The translations under genes were made by a program, and so were the position numbers. Positions 1 to 12,684 of a DNA stretch of 64,000 nt are shown piece after piece. This stretch comes from Zea mays (taxonomy: Eukaryota > Streptophyta > Magnoliopsida > Poales > Poaceae). Below the pieces are notes generated by a model. That model saw only the letters and a list, made by a program, of their open reading frames with translations. It was not told where the DNA came from and ran no database searches. The stretch covers positions 120,917,898 through 120,981,897 of the forward strand of contig NC_050105.1 of the NCBI RefSeq assembly GCF_902167145.1, read 5' to 3'. How positions within the stretch are numbered: position 1 is the first letter of the stretch; each line of letters starts with the position of its first letter.

Positions 1-2553
1 ATCCTTCATTCCAAACTTGGTAAGTATATCTTGAATGTACTTGGTTTGGCTGATGAAGGTGCCTTCTTGGAGTTGCTTCACTTGAAATCCTAGGAAATAC
101 TTCAACTCCTCCATCATTGACATCTCGAATTTTCGAATCATAATCCTACTAAACTCTTCACAAGTAGATTTGTTAGTAGACCCAAATATGATATCATCAA
201 CGTAAATTTGGCATACAAACAAATCATTTGCAATGGTTTTAGTAAAGAGTGTAGGATCGACTTTAACGACTTTGAAGCCATTAGTGATAAGGAAATCTCT
301 TAGGCATTCATACCATGCTCTTAGGGCTTGCTTAAGCCCATAAAGCACCTTAGAGAGTTTATACACATGGTTAGGGTAGTCACTATCTTTAAAGCCGAGA
401 GGTTTCTCAACATAGACCACTTCCTTGATTGGTCCATTGAGGAAGCACTCTTCATGTCCATTTGATAAAGCTTGAAGCCATGGTAAGTAGCATAGGCAAG
501 TAATATACGAATTGACTCAAGCCTAGCTAAGGGTGCATAGGTTTCACCGAAATCCAAACCTTCGACTTGTGAATATCCCTTGGCCACAAGTCGGGCTTTG
601 TTCCTTGTCACCACACCATGCTCATCCTGCTTATTGCAGAATACCCACTTGGTTCATACAACATTTTGGTTAGGACGTGGAACCAAATGCCATACCTCAT
701 TCCTCGTGAAGTTGTTGAGTTCCTCTTGCATTGCCAACACCCAATCCGAATCTTTTAATGCATCTTCCACCCTGTATGGCTCAATAGAAGACACAAAAGA
801 GTAATGTTCATAAAAATGTGCGACTCGAGATCGAGTTGTTACCCCCTTATGAATATCGCCGAGGATGGAGTTCACGGGGTGATCTCTTTGAATCGCCCGG
901 TGGACTCTTGGGTGTGGCGGTCTTTGACCCTGTATCTCTTGATCATCTTCCTTGTCTTGATCATTATCATCTCCCCCTTGATCATTGTCCTCCTCTTGAG
1001 GTGGCTTATCTTCTTGATCTTTATTATCATCTTGAGCTTGATCCTCATCTAGGGTTGGTGGAGATGCTTGCATGGAAGATGGCAGTTGATCTTGTGCTTG
1101 TGGAGGCTCTTCGGATTCCTTAGGACACACATCCCCAATGGACATGTTCCTTAGCGCGACGCACGGAGCCTCTTCATCATCTAGCTCATCAAGATCAACT
1201 TGCTCTACTTGAGAGCCATTAGTCTTATCAAACACAATGTCACAAGAAACCTCAACTAATCCAGTGGATTTGTTGAAGACTCTATATGCCCTTGTGTTTG
1301 AGTCATAACCAAGTAAAAAGCCTTCTACAACCTTAGGAGCAAATTTAGATTTTCTACCTCTTTTAATAAGAATAAAACATTTGCTACCAAAGACTTTAAA
1401 ATATGAAATATTGGACTTTTTGCCAGTTAGGAGTTCATATGATGTCTTCTTGAGGATTCAGTGAAGGTAGAGCCGGTTGATGGAGTAGCAAGCGGTGTTA
1501 ATCGTCTCAGCCCAAAACCGGTCCTGAGTCTTGTACTCATCAAGCATGGTTCTCGCCATGTCCAATAGAGTTCTATTCTTCCTCTCCACTACACCATTTT
1601 GTTGAGGTGTGTAGGGAGAAGAGAACTCATGCTTGATGCCCTCCTCCTCAAGAAAGTCTTCAATTTGAGAGTTCTTGAACTCCGTCCCATTGTCGCTTCT
1701 TATTTTCTTGATCCTTAATTCGAACTCATTTTGAACCCGTCTCAAGAATCCCTTTAAGGTCTCTTGGGTTTGTGATTTTTCCTGCAAAAAGAACACCCAA
1801 GTGAAGCAAGAATAATCATCCATAATTACAAGACAATACTTACTCCCGCCGATGCTTATGTAAGTAATCTGGCCGAATAGATCCATGTGGAGTAGCTCAA
1901 GCGGCCTGTCGGTCGTCATGATGTTCTTGTGTGGATGATGAACACCAACTTGCTTCCCTGCTTGACATGCGCTACAAACCCTGTCTTTCTCAAAATGAAC
2001 AGCGGTTAGTCACAAAATGTGTTCTCCCTTTAGAAGCTTGTGAAGATTCTTCATCCCAACATGGGCTAGTCGGTGATGCCAGAGCCAACCCATATTAGTC
2101 TTAGCAATTAAGCAAGTATCGAGTTCAGCTCTATTAAAATCAACTAAGTATAGCTGACCCTCTAATACTCCCTTAAATTCTACTGAATCATCACTTCTTC
2201 TAAAGACAGTAACACATATATCCGTAAAAAGACAGTTGTAACCCATTTTGCATAATTGAGAAACAGAAAGCAAATTGTAATCTAAAGAATATACAAGAAA
2301 AACATTGGAAATAGAACAGTCAGGTAATATAGCAATTTTACCAAGTCCTTTGACCAAACCTTGATTTCCATCCCCGAATGTGATAGCTCTTTGGGGATCA
2401 TCGATTTCTCATAGGAGGAGAACATCCTTTTCTCCCCAGTCATGTGGTTTGTGCACCCGCTATCAATTATCCAACTTGAGCTTCTGGATGCATAAACCTA
2501 CAAAACAAATTTAGGCCTTGTTCTTAGGTACCCAAACGGTCTTGGGTCCTTTC
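1..2553 (-). pseudogene. Copia-A pol fragment: GAG-pre-integrase, integrase, start of reverse transcriptase
   Basis: Broken copia pol read right to left. About 2500-2360 is the protease end (IIDSGCTNH-type context in a shifted frame). 2357-2010 is the GAG-pre-integrase domain (LWHHRLAHVGMKNL). 1919-1458 is the integrase core with the IRSDNGTEF and TPQQNGVVERKNR blocks. 1457-1236 is the integrase C-terminal part, ending in a stretch that names GYDSNT and VFNKS. 1235-654 is an acidic Gln/Asp-rich linker leading into reverse transcriptase. From 653 to 1 the RT continues ([25 protein letters not shown]). Visible damage: TGA near 1458, TGA near 654 in the NVV/TKWVF block, and a frameshift near 460 after DMKSA. 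The window edge cuts the RT domain before RNase H. Confidence 0.9.
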
Positions 2554-3825
2554 TGAGAGCACCTAGAGGGGTGGGGGTAAATAGGTGATCCTATAAAATT
2601 CAACACTAATAGCCACAAAACTTGATTATGAAAGTTAGAACGGCTGAGTGCTTGAAGCGAGTTCTTGAACTCGGATAATCAAAGGTAAAGCACACAAGAG
2701 ACACATGATTTTTATCCCGTGGTTCAGCCAAGTAATACCTGCCTACTTCCACGTTGTGGCGTCCCAATGGACGAGGGTTGCACTCAACCCCTTTCAAGTG
2801 ATCCAATGATCAACTTGAATACCACGGTTTTTCCTTTCTTTGACTTTCTCCCATTTGCAAGGAATCTCCACAACTTGGAGCCTCTTGCCCTTACAATGAT
2901 GATCACAAAAGAAGCACGGAAGTAAGGGAGGGGAGAGCAACACACACAAGACTCAAATCACAGCACAATCACGCACACAAGTCACAACTTGAGCTCAAAA
3001 CACAACCCACAGAGTTCACAACTCAAATGGAGCTCAAGTCACTATCTCAAAGAATCAAATGCGCGAAGTTGGAGTCTTGGAGGCTTAGAATGTTTATTGA
3101 ATGCTTGGGTGACTTCTCCATGCGCCTAGGGGTCCCTTTTATAGCCCCAAGGCAGCTAGGAGCCGTTGGAGGCCAACAAGGAAGGCCAAAGTTGCCTTCT
3201 GTCGGGTGGTGCACCGGACAGTCCGGTGCACCACCGGACAGTCACTGTAGACGGTCCGGTGCGGATCTGTTTCCTTTTCTGGCGTAGATGACCGTTGCAG
3301 ATTCATGGCAGTTGGCGCACCGGACACTGTCCGATGCACACCGGACAGTCCGATGCCCCCTGCCGACCGTTGGCGCGGGCCATGCGTCGCCCGCGGATTG
3401 TGCGACCGACTGTTGCGCTGGCGACCGTTGGCTCACCGAACAGTCCGGTGCACCACCGGACAATCCGGTGAATTATAGCCATACGCCGCCGATTTTTCCC
3501 GAGAGTGGCATGTTCACCGGAGGCTGGCCTGGCGCACCGGACACTGTCCGATGCACCGCCGGACAGTCCGGTGTGCCAGATTGAGCTGGACTTCGGCTGT
3601 ACACAGCCAAGTCACTTGCAATCCTTTTCTTCTTTTCTTTTCTCTGTTTCTAGCACTTAGAAAAAATATGTTAGTACTCAAAACAATGTACTAAGTCTAG
3701 AAACGTACCTTGTTACATGATTTGCACATTTTGCTTGTTTGGCACATAATATCTCACTCACTATGTGTTGGACACTTAATCACCAAAACATTATAGAAAT
3801 GGCCCAAAGGCACATTTCCCTTTCA
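2554..3825 (-). repeat. 3' LTR of Copia-B
   Basis: Begins TGAGAGCACC and ends CCCTTTCA on the plus strand, so the minus-strand LTR runs TGAAAGGG to GTGCTCTCA. About 3205-3580 holds a cluster of CACCGGAC-A-GTCCGGTG type palindromes, for example the perfect 17-mer at 3212-3228 and diverged copies near 3320, 3440 and 3540. Palindrome clusters of this kind are known from LTRs of the Ji/Opie Sireviruses, where they are thought to be cis-regulatory. The open frames seen through this LTR on both strands are by-products of the palindromes. Confidence 0.93.
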
Positions 3826-4611
3826 ATCTCCCCCTTTTTGGTGATCTATGCCAACACATCAAAAAGCAATGCAAAACATGCAATATCGATTCAAATTGAA
3901 GACCAAATTGTTTTTGACTCTAATTTGGCATATTTGGATCATTCTTTGCCACCACTTGGTTTGTTTTTGCAAATCAAATCCATTTTCCTATCTCTAAGTC
4001 AAACTCACTTGTTTGGGCATAAAGAGAGATATTCCAAGAGTGAAATTGATCAAGATCCAAAAACTCCCCCTTTTTCCCATAATCATAAAATCTCCCCACA
4101 AGAGACCAAATTTTACAATAAGAGTATTTTGACAAATCAAAAGTTCTAACTCTATTGTTTTCAAAAATTCTCAAGTGGTAGCTGATCCATTTGCTTTGGC
4201 CTTAATTTCTCCCCCTTTGGCATCAAGCACCAAAACGGGATCATTTTTGGCCCTTTAACCCCATTGCCTCACCAAAAATGTCAATTAAGAGCAAAAAGGC
4301 AATAAGATCATAAGAATGAACTTGGAGGTGAGTACACTAATACCGGAGTGCAGTGGAAGTCTTTGCATGGTCCAAGTTCACCTTTCCCTTTCAATTCACC
4401 TTTGAGACTACATCAAGTACACTTAAACACAAAGGTTAGTCTCAAAGGGTCAAGTTGTAGCACATCTCCCCCTAAATATGTGCATCATTCACACATGGAC
4501 TTGTGAGGTCCGGGGATCCCTTGCACAACTTGAGCACAATAAATAAGCCAACAAATTTCATAAATGTATAAGTAACATGATCAAAGGCATAAAACACATG
4601 TATGCTATAAA
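3826..4611 (-). promoter_or_regulatory. Copia-B 3' untranslated region with multiple polypurine tracts
   Basis: Non-coding stretch between the RNase H stop and the 3' LTR. On the minus strand it holds at least four A/G tracts of the form AAAAGGGGGAGAT: next to the LTR at 3826-3840, and near 4065-4078, 4208-4218 and 4464-4473. The first is the functional PPT by position. Several spaced PPT copies here are a recognised structural mark of Sireviruses. No ORF in the stretch looks real. Confidence 0.8.
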
Positions 4612-7600
4612 TCAATCCAAGTAACGCGAATCTAAGACATTTAGCTCACTACGCAGCCTGCAAAAGGTCTTCTCATCTAAAGGCTTGGTAAAGATATCGG
4701 CTAGCTGGTTCTCGATGCTAATATGGAAAACCTCGATATCTCCCTTTTGCTGGTGGTCTCTCAGAAAGTGATGTTGGATGTCTATGTGCTTAGTGCGGCT
4801 ATGTTCAACAGGATTATCCGCCATGCGGATTGCACTCTCATTGTCACATAGGAGTGGGACTTTGCTCAGATTGTAGCCAAAGTCCCGGAGGGTTTGCCTC
4901 ATCCAAAGTAGTTGCATGCAACACTGTCCTGCGGCAACATACTCGGCCTCAGCGGTGGATAGGGCAACAGAGGTTTGTTTCTTTGAACTCCAAGACACCA
5001 GGGACCTTCCTAGAAATTAGCACATCCCTGATGTACTCTTCCTATCAACCTTGCATCCAGCATAATCGGAGTCTGAATATCCAATTAAGTCAAAGGTTGA
5101 CCCCTTTGGATACCAGATCCCGAAGCAAGGCATAGAAACTAAATATCTAAGAATCTGCTTAATGGCCACAAGGTGACATTCCCTTGGGTCGGATTGATAT
5201 CTAGCACACATGCATACGCTAAGCATAATATTCGGTCTACTAGCACATAAATAAAGTAATGACCCTATCATAGACCGGTATGCCTTTTGATCAACAGACT
5301 TACCTCCTTTGTTGAGGTTGACATGTCCGTCGGTTCCCATCGGTGTCTTCGTGGGCTTGGCGTCCTTCATCCCAAACCGCTTGAGAAGATCTTGAGTGTA
5401 CTTCGTTTGGGAGATGAAGGTACCGTCCTTGAGTTGCTTTACTTGGAACCCAAGGAAGTAGTTCAACTCGCCCATCATTGACATCTCAAACTATTGAGTC
5501 ATCACCCTGCTAAACTCCTCACAAGACTTTTGGTTAGTAGAACCAAATATTATGTCATCGACATAAATTTGGCACACAAAAAGGTCACCGTCACAAGTCT
5601 TAGTGAAAAGAGTGGGATCGGTTTTCCCAACCTTGAAAGAATTAGCAATTAAGAAATCTCTAAGGCATTCATACCATGCTCTTGGGGCTTGCTTAAGTCC
5701 ATAGAGCGCCTTAGAGAGCTTACACACATGGTCGGGTACCTGTCATCCTCAAAGCCAGGGGGTTGTTCCACATACACCTCCTCCTTTATTGGCCCGTTGA
5801 GGAAAGCGCTCTTTACATCCATTTGAAACAAGCTGAAAGAGTGGTGAGCGGCATAGGCTAATAATATTCTAATAGACTCTAGCCTAGCCACAGGAGCAAA
5901 AGTCTCCTCGAAATCCAAACCTGCGACTTGGGCATAACCTTTTGCCACAAGTCGAGCCTTGTTCCTTGTCACCACCCCGTGCTCGTCTTGTTTGTTGCCG
6001 AACACCCACTTGGTTCCCACAACATTTTGCTTTGGACGTGGCACCAGGCTCCAAACTTCATTCCTCTTGAAGTTGTTGAGCTCTTCCTGCATGGCCAACA
6101 CCTAGTCCGGATCTTGCAAGGCCTCTTCTACCCTAAAAGGCTCAACAGAAGAGACAAACGAGTAATGCTCACAAAAGTTAGCTAATTTTGAGCGAGTAGT
6201 TACTCCCTTGCTTATGTCACCCAGAATCTGATCGACGGGGTGATTTCTTTGAATCGTTGCTCGGACTTGAGTTGGAGGGGCGGTGGTGCTTCTTCCTCCA
6301 TAGCTTGTTCTTCTTGTGCTCCCCCTTGATCACACGCCTTTTCTTGATGAACCTGTCCATCATCTTGAGTTGGGGGATGCACCATTGTTGAGGAAGAAGG
6401 TTGATCTTGCTCTTGTTGTTCCTGTGGTCGCACATCTCCAATCGCCATGGTGCGTATTGCGGCCGTTGGAACATCATCTTCATCTATGTCATCAAGATCA
6501 ACTTGCTCTCTTGGAGAGCCATTAGTCTCATCAAATACAACGTCACTAGAGACTTCAACCAAACCCGATGATTTGTTGAAGACCCTATACACCTTTGTAT
6601 TTGAGTCATACCCTAGTAAAAACCCTTCTACTGCTTTGGGAGCAAATTTGGAATGCCTACCTTTCTTCACCAAAATGTAGCATTTGCTCCCAAATACACG
6701 AAAGTAAGAGACATTGGGTTTGTTACTGGTAAGGAGTTCGTAGGAGGTCTTCTTGAGGAGACGATGCAGATAGAGCCGGTTTATGGCATGGCAAGCTGTG
6801 TTCACAGCTTCCGACCAAAACTGCTCGGGCGTCTTGAACTCTCCAAGCATCATCCTCGCCATGTCGATAAGCGTCCTGTTCTTCCTCTCTACCACACCGT
6901 TTTGCTGTGGTGTGTAGGGAGCGGAGAACTCATGCTTGACACCTTCCTCCTCAAGATACTTTTCAACTTGTAAGTTCTTGAACTCTGACCCATTGTCGCT
7001 CCTTATCTTTTTCACCTTGAGCTCAAATTCGTTTTGAGCCCTCCTTAGAAAGCGCTTTAGGGTCCCTTGGGTTTCTGATTTATCCTGCAAAAAGAACACC
7101 CAAGTGAAGCGGGAAAAGTCATCTACAATTACAAGACCATACTTACTTCCCCCGATGCTAAGGTAGGCGACGGGTCCGAAGAGGTCCATGTGGAGAAGCT
7201 CCAGTGGTCTTGACGTTGTCATCACATTCTTGCGATGATGAGTGCTTCCCACCTGTTTCCCTGCCTAACAAGCTGCACCAGGTCTGTCTTTCTCGAAGCA
7301 GACATTGGTTAGTCCTAACACATGTTCTCCCTTTAGAAGTTTATGAAGGTTCTTCATCCCAACATGTGCTAGACGGTGATGCCACAGCCAGCCCATGCTA
7401 GTCTTTGCTATTAAGCATGCATCTAGATTAGCCTCCTCTTTCGAAAAATCAACTAAGTAGAGTTTGCCATCTAATACACCCTTAAACGCTAATGAACCAT
7501 CACTCCTTCTAAAGACAGAAACATCTATATTTGTAAATAGACAATTATAACCCATGTTACATAATTGACTTACAGACAATTAGTTGTACCCGAGCGATTC

Positions 7601-7804
7601 AACTAAGAACACATTTGATATAGAATGCTCGGATGTAATGGCTATCTTCCCCAATCCTTTAACCTTGCCTTGGTTCCCATCTCCAAAGATGATCGAATCC
7701 TTGTTCTTGACGTAGGAGGTGAACATCTTCTTCTCCCCCGTCATGTGGTTTGTGCATCCGCTGTCGATAATCCAGCTTGAGCCCCCGGATGCATAAACCT
7801 GCAA
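4612..7804 (-). pseudogene. Copia-B pol (protease, integrase, reverse transcriptase, RNase H), multiply broken
   Basis: Read right to left: protease with WIIDSGCTNH (about 7775-7745); GAG-pre-integrase (7579-7265, LWHHRLAHVGMKNL); integrase (7252-6750, LHMDLFGP, IRSDNGSEF, YTPQQNGVVERKNR); linker; reverse transcriptase (6101-5491, with [24 protein letters not shown] and the catalytic YVDDIIFG at about 5560); RNase H (4998-4612, STAEAEYVAA, DNESAI, KHIDIQHHFLRD). In-frame stops lie near 7578 (YN/LSVSQ), 7265 (CAG to TAG), 6103 (Trp to TAG before VLAMQEE), 5489 (Lys to TAG) and 5015 (Gln to TAA). Frameshifts lie near 6280 and 5738. All domains are recognisable in order, so decay is by point lesions, not deletion. 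Confidence 0.93.
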
Positions 7805-7810
7805 GGTAAT

Positions 7811-10182
7811 TTACACTTGGATTTTAGGTACCCAACTCTTGTTGGGTCCTGCAAGGTTAGTCACAATAGCCTTTGGAACCCAAATATAAGTCTTGTCTCC
7901 CTTGCATTTGGATCCCAACTTTCTAGCAACTACTTTTTCATTTTTACATACAAGTGCAAATGAAGTGTTGCAAGCATGGTAAATGGTAGAAGGTTCATTA
8001 CATGTTCTCCTAGGCACATGAGGCACAACATTACTTTTTCTAGGCCTACTTCTACCATGCACAAAAGTAGAGCTAGAAGCAAACATAGCATGTGAATTAA
8101 ACACATCATAACTCCTATCATAATGAGCATTTCTAGAAAATTTTCTATCATAAATGTAAGCATGACATTTTTGAGAACTACTAGCCATAGGAACCTTCCC
8201 TTTCTCCTTGTTGAGAACGGGAGCCTTTTGGCTTGTTAAGTTCTTGGTTTCCTTTTGAAAACCAAGTCCATCCTTAATAGAGGGGTGTCTACCCATGGTG
8301 TAGGCATCCCTAGCAAATTTTAATTGATCAAAATTAATTTTGCAAGTCTTAAGTTGAGCATTAAGACTTGCCACCTCATCATTTAATTTGGTAATAGACA
8401 TAAGGTGTTCATCACAAGCATCAACATCAAAATCCTTACATCTATTACAAATACTAACATGCTCTACACATGAACTAGATTTATTTGCTTCCTCTAGCTT
8501 GGCATTTAAATCATCATTTACACTCTTTAAACTAGACACAGTTTCATGGCAAGCAGATAATTCAGAAGATAGCATTTCATTCCTTTTAATCTCTAAAGCA
8601 AGAGATTTTTGCACACTAAAAACTTATCATGTTCCTCATATAAAATATCCTCTTGCTTTTCTAACAATCTATCCTTTTCATTTAAAGCATCAATCAACTC
8701 ATTGATTTTATCTATTTTAGCTCTATCTAAGCCCTTAAATAAATCAGTATAATCTACTTCATCATCACTAGAATCATCATCGCTAGTAGTATACTTAGAG
8801 GTATTTCGAACACTTACCTTTTTATCTTTGGCCATGAGACACGTATGGCGTTTGTTGGGGAAGAGTGAAGATTTGTCGAAGGCTGAGGCGGTTAGTCCCA
8901 CATCGTTGGAGTCTGATGAAGAGCAGTCAGAGTCCCACTCCTTTCCAAGGTGCGCCTCGCCCTTCGCCTTCTTGTAGTTATTTTTCTTTTCACTCTTGCC
9001 GTGTCTTTCTTGTGCCTGGTCATTCTCATTATCGGGACATTGAGCAATAAAGTGACCAGTCTTACCGCATTTGAAGCAGGAGCGCTTTCCCCTTGTTTTG
9101 TTCTTGTTGGGGTACTCCTTGCGTCCTTTCAATGCGGTCTTGAAGCGTTTGATGATAAGCGCCATCTCATCTTCGTTGAGGCCCGCTGCCTCCACTTGTG
9201 CCACCTTGCTTGGTAGCATCTCCCTGCTGCTAGTAGCATTAAGTGCCACAGGTTGAGGCTCGTAGACGGGTAGTGGACCGTTTAGTGCATCATCCACATA
9301 TCGAGCCTCCTTCACCATCATGCGCCCGCTCACAAACTTCCCACGAATCTCCTCGGGCGTCATCTTGGTGTACCTGGGATTCTCACGAAAAAGGTTGACA
9401 AGATGGGGGTCAATTACGGTAAATGACCTTAGCATTAGTCGGACAATGTCGTGGTCCGTCCATCTTGTGCTTCCATAGCTCCTAATCTTGTTGACCAGGG
9501 TCTTGAGCCTGTTGTATGTTTGAGTTGCCTCCTCTCCCCTGATCATGGCAAACCTCCCTAGCTCGCCTTCCACCAGTTCCATCTTTGTGATCATGGTGGC
9601 ATCATTTCCCTCATGTGAGATCTTGAGGGTATCCCAGATTTGCTTGGCGTTGTCCAAGCCGCTAACCTTGTTATATTCATCCCTGCATAAAGATGCTAGC
9701 AAAACAGTGGTAGCTTGTGCATTCTTATGAATTTGTTCATTAATCATCACAGGATTATTCGTACTATCAAAGTGCATTCCATTTTCCACGATTTCCCAAA
9801 TGCTAGGATGGAGAGAAAATAGATGACTACGCATTTTATGACTCCAAAATGAGTAATCCTCTCCATCAAAGTGTGGGGGTTTTCCAAGAGGAATAGAAAG
9901 TAAATGGGCATTTGAATTATACAGAACGCGAGAATAATCAAAGGAATAGTTTTGATTAACCGTCTTTTTCTTTGACGAAGAATCGTCATCGTCGTCGTCT
10001 CTTGGTGAAGAAGAGGATTCATCGCTGTCGTAGTAGATGATCTTCTTGATGCGCCTCTTCTTCTTCCCGTCCTTCTTCTTATGACTCAAGCCAGAGTCAG
10101 TGGGCTTGTCGTCCCTTGGCTCGTTGAAGAGGGACTCCTTCTCCTTGTCGTTAACCACCATCCCCTTTCCCTTAGGATCCAT
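7811..10182 (-). pseudogene. Copia-B gag (Sirevirus type), one frameshift
   Basis: Sirevirus Gag forms the virus-like particle and packages element RNA. The start is the ATG at 10182, 50 nt downstream of the 5' LTR. The N-terminal ~90 residues are Lys/Asp/Ser-rich. A UBN2-like gag domain follows (GKPPHFDGEDYSFW through KMTPEEI, about residues 95-300), then one zinc knuckle CFKCGKTGHFIAQC near 9090-9050, then an acidic serine tract and a long coiled-coil part. The frame breaks near 8605 and continues as 8614-7811 in another frame, ending in WVPKIQV followed by TAA. That TAA sits where Copia-A also has a TAA, so it is probably the natural gag stop and not damage. Confidence 0.9.
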
Positions 10183-10215
10183 CTCTTCGGGCGATTAGTC
10201 CCTTAGATGAAGAGA

Positions 10216-10231
10216 GCGGCTCTGATACCAA
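10216..10231 (-). promoter_or_regulatory. Primer binding site of Copia-B
   Basis: The minus strand reads TTGGTATCAGAGCCGC directly after the 5' LTR. It is complementary to the 3' end of initiator tRNA-Met, the usual primer of plant copia elements. Confidence 0.9.
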
Positions 10232-10232
10232 T

Positions 10233-11165
10233 TGAGAGCACCTAGAGGGGGGTGAATAGGTGATCCTATAAAATTCAACACTAATAGCCACAAAACTTGA
10301 TTATGAAAGTTAGAACGGCTAAGTGCTTGAAGCGAGTTCTTGAACTCGGATAATCAAAGGTAAAGCACACAAGAGACACACGATTTTTATCCCGTGGTTC
10401 GGCCAAGTAATACTTGCCTACTTCCACGTTGTGGCATCCCAATGGACGAGGGTTGCACTCAACCCCTTTCAAGTGATCCAATGATCAACTTGAATACCAC
10501 GGTTTTTCCTTTCTTTAACTTTCTCCCGTTTGCGAGGAATCTCCACAACTTGGAGCCTCTCTCCCTTACAATGATGATCACAAAAGAAGCACAGAAGTAA
10601 GGGAGGGGAGAACAACACACACAAGACTCAAATCACAGCACAATCACGCACACAAGTCACAACTTGAGCTCAAAACATAACCCACGGAGTTCACAACTCA
10701 AATGGAGCTCAAGTCACTATCTCAAAGAATCAAATGCGCGAAGTTGGAGTCTTGGAGGCTTAGAATGTTTCTTGAATGCTTGGGTGACTCCTCCATGCGC
10801 CTAGGGGTCCCTTTTATAGCCCCAAGGCAGCTAGGAGCCGTTGGAGACCAACAAGGAAAGCCAAAGTTGCCTTCTGTCGGGTGGTGCACCGGACAGTCCG
10901 GTGCACCACCGGACAGTCACTGTAGACGGTCCGGTGCGGATATGTTTCCTTTTCTGGCGTAGATGACCATTGCAGATTCGTGGCAGTTGGCGCATCGGAC
11001 ACTGTCCGGTGCACACTGGATAGTCCGGTGCCCCCTGCCGACCGTTGGCGCGGGCCACGCGTCGCCCGCGGATTGCGCGGCCGACCGTTGGCTCACCGGA
11101 CAGTCTGGTGCACCACCGGACAGTCTGGTGAATTATAGTCGTACGCCGCCGATTTTTCCCGAGAG
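10233..11165 (-). repeat. 5' LTR of Copia-B, left part
   Basis: Starts TGAGAGCACC and matches 2554-3505 closely. It is interrupted after gagag (11161-11165) by element E and resumes at 21070. CCGGACAGTCCGG palindromes lie at about 10885-10915 and 11095-11130. Confidence 0.93.
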
Positions 11166-11678
11166 TGTAACACCCTGAATTTGGGGGTATAAAATTTCTT
11201 TTCTAATATCCACCAAATTCAGGTGTTACTCTCTCAGTTCTTCGCTTTCCTTTCTCTTTTCCCTAAAAATGGAGAATCATTTTGTTTTATATTAGCGTAA
11301 ACCTAGTGGAATGAGCCCTAGAGGCACTTTGGTTGTTGCATTCATGCCGTTGCATGGTGTTTCTAAGTGCAAAATGTGTTTGAAACATGTTAACATATCT
11401 TATAGAAGCGCTCGGTAAATTTTCATATTTTTCGGAATATTTTTCTATTTTCCGGAAACCAAAATCTATTTATTTGTGGAACTTAAAAATGTTTTTAGAA
11501 ATTCTAATTATGTTTTTTGAGTTCATTAGGTCCCAAAACATTTATAGGAATTTTTCTGGAATTTTTGAAAGTATCTATAATATTTTGAGCACAAAATATG
11601 GATTTCTAGGCTTTTTTGAATTTTAAAAATAGTAAAATCCGAATTTTAACTGAATTTTTATCTCGTCCAAACCCTAGG

Positions 11679-11686
11679 TATATATA
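11679..11686 (+). promoter_or_regulatory. TATA box of the element E LTR promoter
   Basis: TATATATA in a CCCTAGG-TATATATAC context, about 513 bp into the LTR, followed by a C/A-rich leader typical of plant transcription starts. Initiation would be near 11710, making U3 about 545 bp and R+U5 about 2.9 kb. The same box is at 18108-18115 in the 3' LTR. Confidence 0.65.
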
Positions 11687-12684
11687 CATGTCCGGCTTCA
11701 TCTCGTCGAGCCCGTTCCAGAACACAAAACGTTTCCCCCAAACCCAATCCCTAGCTCCCGGTATTGCCCGCCGAAGTTCAGGGCGGTTCCAACTCCGGCG
11801 ACAACTCCGGCGAGCAATTACTCCCAATCCGTGCATCGTCTGCCGAATCCGAGGGTACCGCTGCGTTCGTCTCGTCGAGGGCTTCGTCGCAGCGCGTTCG
11901 GTTCGTCGATTGGATCCCCGAATCTCCGGCAATCGACGGATTTGGCTTCGGCTCCGGCGAGGGTCTTCTTCCCCGGTGAGAAACTTCCATTGTTGCACCT
12001 AGGGTTTCTTCGTTTCTTCATTTTCTCGTCCGTGCAGAGCCTCTCCCACTCTCCCCTCACCTTCCCCGGCGGCGGCGGCCCTCCCCCCTCCGTTTTCCCT
12101 CCCGGCGGCGCCCCTTTCCCCCTCCCCGGCGGAGGCGGCGGTGGCCGGCGGTGGCGCTCGTGCTCCCGCGCCCCACGCCCGCGCGCATCCCTCCCGGGAG
12201 CGGTGGCCGCGCCCCTCGCGCCCCGTGCGGCCGCGCCCACCTCCGGCCGGCCCAACCTCCTCCCTCCCCGTGCGCAGCCCCCTCTCCTTCCCCTCCTCTC
12301 TCTTCCATGGATGGGAGGAAGAAGATGAAGAGAGGAAGAAGATGGCAGTTCTGTAATTTAGTCCGCGCGAATTACAGTATGGTTTAAAACATTCATAACT
12401 TTTGCGTTTTAAACCCGATTCGATCCATTCAAGTTGCGTTAGATTCGTATTAAAATAATCTTAATTTAGAAATATTTATCCTAATTTTTGCACATTTTAT
12501 TTAATTTAGTTAGACGTTTGTTTAACCAGTGGCTACTAGAACGACGTTTCAATTTAAAAACCTAATTTAGGATTTCGATTTGCGCATTTATAATTAGTCA
12601 TCAATATGATTAACCTTAACTGAAATGTTATTTATTAATAATTATTTAGTTTAATCACGTTGTTTATTTATTAGTTTCGCAGGT

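Noticed and set aside
3200..3580. CRISPR-like spaced repeats (CCGGACAGTCCGG)
   Set aside because: Spacing is irregular, units are palindromic and lie in Sirevirus LTRs in a plant genome; these are LTR regulatory palindromes.
11606..12387. Overlapping 70-165 codon frames in the E LTR (also 18035-18816)
   Set aside because: GC-rich leader and repeat composition; starts are non-ATG or upstream of the likely transcription start. Only the two splice-compatible segments further right were kept.
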